Part shown: piece by piece, positions 1 to 5,776 of the stretch
How positions within the stretch are numbered: position 1 is the first letter of the stretch
Layout of the letters: each line of letters opens with the position of its first letter
Assembly (NCBI GenBank): GCA_041180805.1
Contig: JBEGQX010000092.1
Coordinates: 1 to 5,776 of the forward strand
Direction: 5' to 3'
Source: JBEGQX01 sp041180805
Lineage (GTDB): Bacteria > Planctomycetota > Planctomycetia > Gemmatales > Gemmataceae
Length of the DNA stretch: 5,776 nt
Position numbers and translations under genes: made by a program
Notes under the pieces: generated by a model
The model's database searches: none
Told to the model about the DNA's origin: nothing
What the model saw: the letters and a program-made list of their open reading frames with translations, nothing else

Positions 1-1470
1 CAAGGATGCTAATGGGATTTCAGCCTGAAATATTCCCGAACTAATAGCAACTCGTTTCACGCCCATAGATGCAATCGTATGGATGTTTTTCCTGTTTATT
101 CCTCCGATGGCAAACCAGGGCAAGGGTGTTTCTTTTGGTATTTGCTCAATTAATTCCGTGCCCGGTAATGTATCGAACTTCTTTGTTTGGGTTGGGAAGG
201 TCGGGCCAACTCCAGCATAGTCAACCAATCCTGATTGCTCAGCTTCGTTGAATTGTTTCAAATTATGTGTGCTTACACCCAGTATTTTATTACTGCCAAT
301 GATACTGCGGGCAACCGATGCTGGGATGTCATCCTGCCCCAAATGCACACCGTCAGCATCTATGGCAACGCATATGTCAGTCCTATCATTGATAATTAGA
401 GGGATTCCAATTGGATCAAGAATCCTTTTGGCTAGTTCTGCATATTGGTACAGTTGTTTATCGGAAATATTCTTGAGGCGTAGCTGAACCATGTCGATTC
501 CGCTTTCAAGAAGCTGATGAAGTCGTTTGTGAAATTTTTCCCCTAATTGGTACACACTTAATAGCGCGTAAATTTTTATGAATTTGAGTTTTTCTAAAAT
601 AGAAGTCACATGCATAAATTGTTGTTCAAATTCATAGGAACGATAGCGAATTTTTGAAATATCCCAGGCAAAATCCTTGGATTGTTGTTTTCCGTACTCC
701 TCCAGGCTTCGCAAAGATTCTTGAACCCTCTTTAAATTTGCAACAGCGGTTTCTCTTGCGTTGGGACGGCTAAATTCTGCTTCTGTGTGAATATCTTTAC
801 CTATATCTGTTTCAGTAGAGCGATTTGAAATAAGATGATTTGGGTCAATCCATCGAAGGCTTTCGCGAAAGTCGTGTCGTAGGTGCTTAATATTTGAACA
901 AAGATTGGCATGATTTAATTCGAATCTACAATAATCTTCCACAACCCTTAGCCCTTCCCTTACCCGATTTGCTGCTGCATCAAGAATTCTGAAGGTTGAA
1001 TCATGAAACCTTTCCTGAGATTGGAAAATGGAGGGATCAATTGTTAATGGTTCTTCCTCAAATAAGCTGATTTTTTCAAGAATTATGGTTTTATTTAATC
1101 CAAAAGGTTTTAGTTCCTCGATCAATAAATCCGGTTCTTCAAGGAGGTGAATAAGGAATCCCAGACTGGTTCCCTCCTGTTCCCCAAGTTTTTTCTTGGA
1201 AATGGAATGAATTTTCTTTTGAAGCCGTTCTTTCCCGAGAGGGGGAATTGGAAATGGTTCAAAATGAGTTATATTTTGTGGCTTAAAAGCTGCTAATTGT
1301 GTCTCCGATACGCCCAATTCTTTAAATAGATTGGCAACAGGTCCTTCTTCAATAGAAAGAAGTGCCATTAAACAATGTTTCGAGGTTGGGTTTTCTAAAC
1401 CAGCTCTCCATGCAAGTTCATAAGCCAAGTCGAGAGCCCTTTGGCAACCAAAAGATAAAAGGTCCTTCAT
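1..1470 (-). CDS. thiE: Thiamine-phosphate synthase with Clp_N-like and ThiD2 N-terminal domains (3' partial)
   Basis: I translated this frame by hand: 490 codons from the ATG at 1470 to the window edge without a stop. Residues about 298-490 are ThiE, which joins HMP pyrophosphate and thiazole phosphate into thiamine monophosphate in the cytoplasm. Its motifs are in order: VQLRLKN (328-334, with R331 and K333), ND at 361-362, ADGVHLGQDD (372-381), GVSTHN (398-403, S400), GVGPTFPTQTK (420-430) and AIGGI (454-458). Residues about 159-285 match ThiD2, an alternative HMP-phosphate kinase domain: D164, N168-R169, REGLRVVED (171-179), K195, R198-H199 and a terminal SLEEYGK (255-261). Residues 1-140 look like the two helical repeats of a Clp N-terminal domain (ALDLAYELA at 12-20; CLMALL at 33-38; second copy around 100-133). 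The start is supported by AAAGGA at 1477-1482, six bases before the ATG. Only about 10-25 C-terminal residues should be missing. Early thiE rows are more AT-rich than the downstream genes. ThiE and ThiD2 calls are strong; Clp_N is from pattern recognition. Confidence 0.93.
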   Translation of the reverse strand, partial: MKDLLSFGCQRALDLAYELAWRAGLENPTSKHCLMALLSIEEGPVANLFKELGVSETQLAAFKPQNITHFEPFPIPPLGKERLQKKIHSISKKKLGEQEGTSLGFLIHLLEEPDLLIEELKPFGLNKTIILEKISLFEEEPLTIDPSIFQSQERFHDSTFRILDAAANRVREGLRVVEDYCRFELNHANLCSNIKHLRHDFRESLRWIDPNHLISNRSTETDIGKDIHTEAEFSRPNARETAVANLKRVQESLRSLEEYGKQQSKDFAWDISKIRYRSYEFEQQFMHVTSILEKLKFIKIYALLSVYQLGEKFHKRLHQLLESGIDMVQLRLKNISDKQLYQYAELAKRILDPIGIPLIINDRTDICVAIDADGVHLGQDDIPASVARSIIGSNKILGVSTHNLKQFNEAEQSGLVDYAGVGPTFPTQTKKFDTLPGTELIEQIPKETPLPWFAIGGINRKNIHTIASMGVKRVAISSGIFQAEIPLASL

Positions 1471-1505
1471 AATAGATCCTTTAGGAAAAATTCCCCTTAT
1501 TTCTT

Positions 1506-1515
1506 ATTGATAGCA
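1506..1515 (-). promoter_or_regulatory. Weak candidate extended -10 for the thiE gene
   Basis: Read on the minus strand, this stretch is TGCTATCAAT: a TGn extension followed by TATCAA, four of six matches to TATAAT. It would start transcription about 30 bases before the thiE ATG. No convincing -35 box lies at the right distance, only an AT-rich stretch. I looked for TPP riboswitch core motifs (CTGAGA and the partner GATAATGCC-like strand) between here and 1730 and did not find them, so thiamine control is not evident. Confidence 0.22.
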
Positions 1516-1629
1516 AAAGATTTCCATTTAAACGGCATTCTGTCCCCAAATTGCCCTACTGGAATATTCGCTCATATCTGAACCACCCGAATTTTAATCC
1601 GTGCAAACTTCCCATTTTTTTCATCATGG

Positions 1630-1671
1630 ATTCAGAGTTCTTTTTTGCCTAGTCGATGAAATTCAGAGAAC
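1630..1671. repeat. Short direct repeat in the divergent intergenic region
   Basis: ATTCAGAGTTC at 1630-1640 recurs as ATTCAGAGAAC at 1661-1671, nine of eleven bases identical and spaced 31 bases start to start, about three helical turns. It lies 60-100 bases before the TolC-like gene and could be a pair of operator half-sites, or chance. The rest of the 1471-1730 region holds T-runs at 1615-1621 and 1641-1646 and a GAATATTC palindrome at 1562-1569, with no recognisable RNA gene or credible small coding region. Confidence 0.25.
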
Positions 1672-1730
1672 GAAGGGCTTTGTTTCCGAATGCAGGACAA
1701 ACCCCCTGAATTGAAATTAGGAGTCTTCCC

Positions 1731-3020
1731 ATGATTTCTTGGTCCGGTTGGAAAAGAGCCACTGTACGGAAATTCTTTGTTGCAGCAATTTTGTCCCTTC
1801 AAATGAGTATGGCGCAAAATACCATTTTGGCTCAGGATGCAAAAACCGGAAGTACTTCCCCTGCGAAGCCGCAAGCCCGTTCTCTGGCTGAATTAGTTGA
1901 CGCCGCAAAAGCTGAAAGTCCAATCATTCGCAATGCGCAATTAGGCCTAGAGAGTGTCGTTCAAAAGCAAAGCACATTAGATAAGATGCGTTTTCTATCG
2001 TTGATTTCCAGGGAATTACCTGTTCGAAAGAAACAGTCGCAGGCTGGACTAAATGCCGCCAGTGCAAACCTGGCCCAAGCGGAACACGATCTGAAATACG
2101 CGGTTTCTTACGCGTACATATCCATCATCTATGCGAATCAGCAGCTTGACGTGGCTGACAGGGGAATCAATGACCTGGCGACCTTGGGGGATATTGCAAA
2201 AGAAATCGTAAAGACCGGCTCAAGAAATGATGTTTCGAAAAAGCAAATCGATCAAATAGCGATATTCCTCAATATGTTCCAAGGTAAAAGAGAAGAAGGC
2301 ACCCAAGGGGTTCCCCGAGCCAAAGCTGCGTTGAGAGAGGCCTTGGGAATAGAGGATTCTTCCTGGGACTTGACTACTGCGGATAAATTGCTTTCCCTTC
2401 CCAAGGTTGAAGTCAACAAAGATTCCATCATCAAGCTTGCTTTGGAGCGAAGAGGCGAAATTCAGCAGGCTGAAGCTGGTGTGGATGCAGCATGCCTGGA
2501 AATACAGGCTCAACAATACATTCGTTCCCTTAGCGGGCGAACTTTCGCCGCGGGGGGGGATATTCATGCGAATATCCTGCCAGGTGCATCTCTAAATGAA
2601 GATTACAAGCCGGGGGCACTAGCGCCTGAAATGCCGGCTAGCCTTTTTGGAAGCAAGAAGGCAAGGGTTGAGCAGGCAGGTATTCTTCATGAAAAAGCCC
2701 AAACGGTTGCTGAAAAGGCAAAAGCTTTGGTCGCTTTGGAAGCTGAAACAACCTATCTCAAATGGATTGAGAATAAAAACAAGGCAGCCCTGTTTCTGAA
2801 AGCCGCCGAGGATGCGGAGAAGCTTGCTTCTTCCTTGAAAGATCGATTTGATCCCCGCGGTGGCAAAGTGACTTTGGATGAAGTTATCACCACGGGCATT
2901 CAGTCCAAAAGCATGAAAATCCTGGATAATGAGGCGATATATAAGGCTCACATCGCGCTCATAGGCCTTGAAAGAGTTACCGCTGGTGGATTTTTGGCAC
3001 CCCCCATCACTGGCAAATAA
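1731..3020 (+). CDS. TolC-family outer-membrane efflux-like protein, short form
   Basis: This 429-residue protein starts at an ATG with AGGAG at 1719-1723, seven bases upstream. A signal peptide is visible: basic residues 8-14, a hydrophobic stretch around 15-23, and possible cleavage after A28 or A34. The body shows the two-fold repeat of TolC proteins, which are trimeric outer-membrane channels with long periplasmic helices. Repeat 1 is about 50-222 and repeat 2 about 230-420. Typical family segments are the alanine-rich helix at 106-140, ERRGEIQQAEAGVDAA (239-254) and the late helix around 380-419 ending ERVTAGGF. The mature protein is about 395-400 residues, below the usual 420-450. The membrane-strand segment of repeat 1 (about 86-104) is much shorter than the one in repeat 2 (about 262-306), which may mean an altered barrel. 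An eight-G run sits at 2552-2559. It probably shares a transcript with the binding-protein gene that follows. The exported substrate is unknown. Confidence 0.8.
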   Translation: MISWSGWKRATVRKFFVAAILSLQMSMAQNTILAQDAKTGSTSPAKPQARSLAELVDAAKAESPIIRNAQLGLESVVQKQSTLDKMRFLSLISRELPVRKKQSQAGLNAASANLAQAEHDLKYAVSYAYISIIYANQQLDVADRGINDLATLGDIAKEIVKTGSRNDVSKKQIDQIAIFLNMFQGKREEGTQGVPRAKAALREALGIEDSSWDLTTADKLLSLPKVEVNKDSIIKLALERRGEIQQAEAGVDAACLEIQAQQYIRSLSGRTFAAGGDIHANILPGASLNEDYKPGALAPEMPASLFGSKKARVEQAGILHEKAQTVAEKAKALVALEAETTYLKWIENKNKAALFLKAAEDAEKLASSLKDRFDPRGGKVTLDEVITTGIQSKSMKILDNEAIYKAHIALIGLERVTAGGFLAPPITGK

Positions 3021-3023
3021 TAC

Positions 3024-3039
3024 TTCTTGCCTACAAGAA
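3024..3039 (+). other. Weak hairpin between the TolC-like and binding-protein genes
   Basis: TTCTTG (3024-3029) and CAAGAA (3034-3039) can pair around a four-base CCTA loop, just after the TolC-like stop codon. The stem is only six pairs and AT-rich, and the nearest T-run (3052-3056) starts twelve bases later. It is therefore a poor terminator and more likely, if real, a processing or attenuation element that lowers read-through into the binding-protein gene. Confidence 0.3.
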
Positions 3040-3090
3040 ATTTAAGCTTCGTTTTTCATACTTGATTGGCCCCGTTGATTAAGCACTCCC

Positions 3091-3096
3091 AAGAGG
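3091..3096 (+). promoter_or_regulatory. Ribosome binding site fixing the binding-protein start
   Basis: AAGAGG lies five bases before the ATG at 3102. It decides between that ATG and an in-frame TTG at 3066, which has no good Shine-Dalgarno sequence and would put 12 extra residues, including acidic ones, ahead of an otherwise standard signal peptide. Confidence 0.7.
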
Positions 3097-3101
3097 ACCC
3101 C

Positions 3102-4001
3102 ATGCGCAAAAAGTTTTCTCTCTACTTGATTGCATTTTTAGGAATGCTGGTGGTTTCAAATATTCATCTTAAAGCTGCTGAAAAAAATAAGACTTTAAAA
3201 ATCGGGATGGTGAAAACCATTTTTAAAGATACGCCAGATTCTCTATTGCAGCTACTTATGAAGCCATTCCGTTCCGTTATGGAATCCCAGACTGGTTTTG
3301 CTGGCGATCTGGTGATGATCCCCAACCATAAAAGCCTTAGCAAGCAATTGATTGACGGTGATGCAAGCGTTGGTGTGTACCATGGTTTTGAGTTCGCCTG
3401 GGCGAAGTTGAAAAACCCTGATTTGCAACCCATGATGCTAGCAGTAAATAGTAAAGCACCTTTGGTGGCATATTTGGTTGTTTCCAAAGATTCCAAGGTC
3501 GCAAAGGTGGAAGAGTTAAAAGGTAAAAAGCTGGCATTGCCTCGAGGCAACCGGGAACATTGCAGGATGTTTCTTGAGCACCGTATTCTGCCAGCTAACT
3601 CCAAAGCAAATGATTACTTCGCAAAAGTACAGCAAAATATGGACTTGGAAGATGCTTTTGATGGCTTGGGAGATGGTGACTATCAGGCAGTTCTTGCTGA
3701 CTCAACAGCTTGGGAGGCATACAAAACTCAAAAACCGGGTCGGGCTGATAAACTGGTGGCGGTGATGGTTTCAGAAACTTTTGTACCTGCTGTGATTGGA
3801 TACAATCCTAAAAAGCTTGATAAGGAAGCTTTTGAAGGTTTCAAAAATGGTATGCTTTCTGCTTCAAATAATCCAAGCTCCAAGAGATTGTTGGAATTTG
3901 TTAAAATTACCAGTTTTGAAACTATTCCAGTCAACTTTCAGGAACAATTGAACGATTCTGTAAGGAATTATCCCCCTCCTTCGGAAAACGTAATGGATTA
4001 A
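3102..4001 (+). CDS. PhnD-family (phosphate/phosphite/phosphonate-type) periplasmic substrate-binding protein, orphan
   Basis: From the ATG at 3102 this is a 299-residue protein with a clear signal peptide: basic MRKK, a hydrophobic core to about residue 20, and cleavage near A25-A26. The mature chain has the order of segments of the phosphonate-binding (PhnD-like, type II periplasmic binding) fold. These are KIGMV at 33-37, PNHKSLSKQL with DGDASVGVYHGFEFAWA (74-101), the hinge strand LVAYLVVSKDS (121-131), then VEELKGKKLALP (136-147), and GDGDYQAVLADSTAWEAY (190-207). Family members capture phosphonates, phosphite or related anions for an ABC importer. Here the loop that normally carries Ser/Thr anion ligands reads RGNREHCRMF (148-157), so the ligand may differ. 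No permease or ATPase gene is next to it; it follows the TolC-like gene by 81 bases and ends before a strong terminator. Fold confidence is high; the ligand is unknown. Confidence 0.85.
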   Translation: MRKKFSLYLIAFLGMLVVSNIHLKAAEKNKTLKIGMVKTIFKDTPDSLLQLLMKPFRSVMESQTGFAGDLVMIPNHKSLSKQLIDGDASVGVYHGFEFAWAKLKNPDLQPMMLAVNSKAPLVAYLVVSKDSKVAKVEELKGKKLALPRGNREHCRMFLEHRILPANSKANDYFAKVQQNMDLEDAFDGLGDGDYQAVLADSTAWEAYKTQKPGRADKLVAVMVSETFVPAVIGYNPKKLDKEAFEGFKNGMLSASNNPSSKRLLEFVKITSFETIPVNFQEQLNDSVRNYPPPSENVMD

Positions 4002-4022
4002 GTTCAATCTTTAAAATTACTT

Positions 4023-4064
4023 ACCGGCCCTGGGAATCAATTTCCGGGGCCGGTTTGTTTTATT
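4023..4064 (+). terminator. Rho-independent terminator after the binding-protein gene
   Basis: The arms 4023-4036 and 4041-4054 can form a 14-pair stem with two G-T (G-U in RNA) wobbles. The outer eight pairs are ACCGGCCC with GGGCCGGT, and the loop is TCAA (4037-4040). A T-rich tail TTTGTTTTATT runs on to 4064. It starts 21 bases after the TAA at 3999-4001 and ends 72 bases before the topoisomerase start, so it closes the TolC-like/binding-protein unit. Confidence 0.9.
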
Positions 4065-4066
4065 AT

Positions 4067-4096
4067 CTGGCATCTGTAAAATCACTTGTTTAGAAT
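4067..4096 (+). promoter_or_regulatory. Candidate sigma-70-type promoter of the topoisomerase gene
   Basis: CTGGCA at 4067-4072 (four of six to TTGACA) and TAGAAT at 4091-4096 (five of six to TATAAT) are 18 bases apart. They fall directly behind the terminator, where a new promoter is needed. Transcription would begin near 4103, giving a leader of about 34 bases. Planctomycete promoter consensus is not well fixed, so this is only a candidate. Confidence 0.38.
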
Positions 4097-4136
4097 GCCT
4101 CACCATTTGAGTCAATAATTTCGCAGGGGTTTGCGT

Positions 4137-5776
4137 ATGCAGGAAAATATTCAAGTCGTATCGCTCAAAGATCAGACCCGGGAAAGATATCTGATTTATG
4201 CCTTGTCTGTGATTACTTCGCGTGCAATACCAGATGTTCGGGACGGTTTGAAACCAGTTCAACGCCGCATCATGTACACCATGTACAACGATTTGCGTTT
4301 GTTGTTTGAAGGCAGGCCAAGGAAGTGCGCCAAAATCGTTGGAGATGTCACTGGAAATTATCATCCTCATGGAACAACTGCTGCCTACGAGGCATTGGTA
4401 AGGCTTGCTCAAGACTTTATCATGCGGGCTCCGCTGGTTGTGGGCCAGGGTAATTTTGGTTCTGTGGATGGAGATGCTCCAGCCGCCGAACGGTACACCG
4501 AAGCCAAGCTTGCCGCCCTTTCTGAATCCCTGATGTCGGAGTTAAAACAGGAGACAGTCGATTTACGACCCAACTATGACAATACACGGGAAGAACCCGT
4601 GGTATTGCCAGCGCAATTTCCAAATCTTTTGGTGAATGGATCTTCCGGCATCGCGGTTGGATTGGCGACAAATATTCCTCCCCATAATTTGGGGGATGTC
4701 ATAAAGGCAAGTATTTACTTGATTGAAAATCCTGATGCCACCACCTCGGTTCTTTTGGATCGCTTGAAAGGCCCGGATTTTCCTTTAGGGGGTAAAATTC
4801 TTATCGACCGCCCTACACTAACGAAGATTTATGAAGAAGGAACAGGTTCACTTCGAGTTCAGGGGCAATGGAAAGTTGAAGACCTGGGCAAAAAAAAGAA
4901 CCTCATCATTTATTCGATCCCCTATGGCATCGACAAAGGTAAGTTGGTTTCTGATATTGGAATGATTTGTGCCGATCGAAAACTACCCCAACTCCTTAAT
5001 GTGGTGGATGAATCCAGTGAAAAAGAGGGAATCAAGATAGTACTTGAAATAAAGCCTGAATCCGTGCCCGATTTGGTTATGGCATACCTTTACAAGCATA
5101 CGCAAATGCAGGAAAACTTTTCCTGTAACTTTACATGCCTGATTCCTGTGAAAGATAGCGATGGAAGGGAGCGAACCCGCCCTGAAAGACTGGGCCTGAA
5201 AGAAATTCTCAGGCACTTTTTGGATTTTCGCTTCGAAACCGTTCGAAGAAGGTTTGAATATGATCTCGCGGTGTTGAGAAAAAGAATTCACATCCTCAAG
5301 GGATTCAAGATTATTTTTGATGTGCTGGATCGTGCCATCAAGATGATTCGTGAAAGCCAGGGTAAAGCGGATGCCGCGGAAAAATTGATGAAGGCATTCA
5401 AGTTGGATGAAATTCAGACGGATGCGATCCTTGAAGCGCAGTTATACAAGATAGCCCAAATGGAAATCCGCAAGATCCTTGAGGAACTAAGGGAGAAAAC
5501 CAAAGAGGCAGAAAGGATCGAGGAAATTCTGGCATCCAAACGCAAACTTTGGGGAACAGTTAAAAATGAATTGAATGAGTTGGGCGAAAAATTTGCTGAC
5601 AAACGCCGTACCAGGTTTGGTGATTCAGACGATGCTCCTGAGTTTGACCCTGAAGCATACATTCAGAAAGAAAACACCAATGTGGTTTTGACAAAAGATG
5701 GCTGGTTCAAAAGGGTTGGCAGGCTTGCAAGTGTGGAAGGTACCCGTGTTCGGGAGGGGGACGAGGTTATTGCGGT
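4137..5776 (+). CDS. parC: Type IIA DNA topoisomerase subunit A, ParC-like (topoisomerase IV A / gyrase A family), 3' partial
   Basis: Hand translation gives 546 open codons to the window edge. The start ATG has AGGGG at 4125-4129, seven bases upstream. The protein is the DNA breakage-rejoining subunit that works with GyrB/ParE to pass one duplex through another. Visible parts are SRAIPDVRDGLKPVQRR (28-44), GNYHPHG (73-79), GQGNFGSVDGD (103-113), the catalytic tyrosine Y120 in AERYTE, and FPNLLVNGSSGIAVG (161-175), which starts the tower region. The long coiled-coil arms fall at about 365-475, the closing KFADKRRT at 485-492, and the first blade of the C-terminal domain (NVVLTKDGWFKRVGR, 515-529) follows an acidic linker (about 495-507). 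The start of the C-terminal domain and the YTEAKL context look more like ParC-type paralogs than the main GyrA. The GyrA-box region lies outside the window, so GyrA cannot be excluded. The drug-region residues are T80, T81 and E85, where E. coli GyrA has D82, S83 and D87. Confidence 0.93.
   Translation, partial: MQENIQVVSLKDQTRERYLIYALSVITSRAIPDVRDGLKPVQRRIMYTMYNDLRLLFEGRPRKCAKIVGDVTGNYHPHGTTAAYEALVRLAQDFIMRAPLVVGQGNFGSVDGDAPAAERYTEAKLAALSESLMSELKQETVDLRPNYDNTREEPVVLPAQFPNLLVNGSSGIAVGLATNIPPHNLGDVIKASIYLIENPDATTSVLLDRLKGPDFPLGGKILIDRPTLTKIYEEGTGSLRVQGQWKVEDLGKKKNLIIYSIPYGIDKGKLVSDIGMICADRKLPQLLNVVDESSEKEGIKIVLEIKPESVPDLVMAYLYKHTQMQENFSCNFTCLIPVKDSDGRERTRPERLGLKEILRHFLDFRFETVRRRFEYDLAVLRKRIHILKGFKIIFDVLDRAIKMIRESQGKADAAEKLMKAFKLDEIQTDAILEAQLYKIAQMEIRKILEELREKTKEAERIEEILASKRKLWGTVKNELNELGEKFADKRRTRFGDSDDAPEFDPEAYIQKENTNVVLTKDGWFKRVGRLASVEGTRVREGDEVIA

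Noticed and set aside
69..487. Two short plus-strand open frames
   Set aside because: They lie antisense inside the thiE-domain coding region, whose minus-strand translation has full family motifs; the plus-strand peptides resemble nothing and lack ribosome binding sites.
1561..1570. GAATATTC palindrome as an operator
   Set aside because: An eight-base AT-rich palindrome is expected by chance and nothing else around it supports a binding site.
1632..1923. Overlapping minus-strand open frames at the start of the TolC-like gene
   Set aside because: They are antisense to the signal-peptide and N-terminal region of the TolC-like protein, overlap one another and show no domain pattern.
3066..3101. 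TTG start for the binding protein, 12 residues longer
   Set aside because: It has no good Shine-Dalgarno sequence and puts a polar, acidic extension before a standard signal peptide; the ATG at 3102 has AAGAGG five bases upstream.
3102..4001. Binding protein as a thiamine-precursor (ThiY/NMT1-like) carrier because thiE is nearby
   Set aside because: The segment order fits PhnD better, thiE is on the opposite strand with the TolC-like gene between, and no shared thiamine control element is visible.
4017..4671. Minus-strand open frames across the terminator and topoisomerase start
   Set aside because: They are antisense to a strongly conserved topoisomerase coding region and cross the terminator hairpin; no family likeness.

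Overview
The window looks like chromosomal DNA of a Gram-negative-type bacterium, most likely a planctomycete or a close relative. The main clues are a thiamine-phosphate synthase that carries a ThiD2 domain in front of ThiE, an architecture known from Planctomycetes, Cyanobacteria and Chlamydiae, and a second-type (ParC-like) topoisomerase A subunit. A TolC-family protein and a signal-peptide-bearing binding protein imply an outer membrane and a periplasm. The taxonomic call is inference from remembered family features; no search was run.

Layout. The first quarter (1-1470, minus strand, 3' end outside the window) is one long gene for a three-domain protein: Clp_N-like double repeat, ThiD2, then ThiE. 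A 260-base divergent intergenic region (1471-1730) separates it from a plus-strand pair: a short TolC-family outer-membrane protein (1731-3020) and, 81 bases later, a PhnD-family periplasmic substrate-binding protein (3102-4001). A strong rho-independent terminator (4023-4064) closes the pair. A candidate promoter and a clear ribosome binding site then lead into a type IIA topoisomerase A subunit (4137 to the window edge, 546 codons visible), which resembles ParC more than GyrA.

How the genes relate. The thiamine gene is divergently transcribed and no TPP riboswitch is visible in front of it. The TolC-like gene and the binding-protein gene are probably co-transcribed: same strand, short gap, no strong terminator between them and a strong one after. 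No ABC permease or ATPase is present, so the binding protein is an orphan here, and its usual oxyanion-binding loop is replaced. The topoisomerase gene is a separate transcription unit.

Most worth a second look: the Clp_N-ThiD2-ThiE fusion; the TolC-like/PhnD-like pair without a transporter, including the apparent loss of the beta-strand segment in the first TolC repeat; and a non-standard quinolone-region loop in the ParC-like protein. No mobile elements, tRNA, rRNA or CRISPR arrays were seen.
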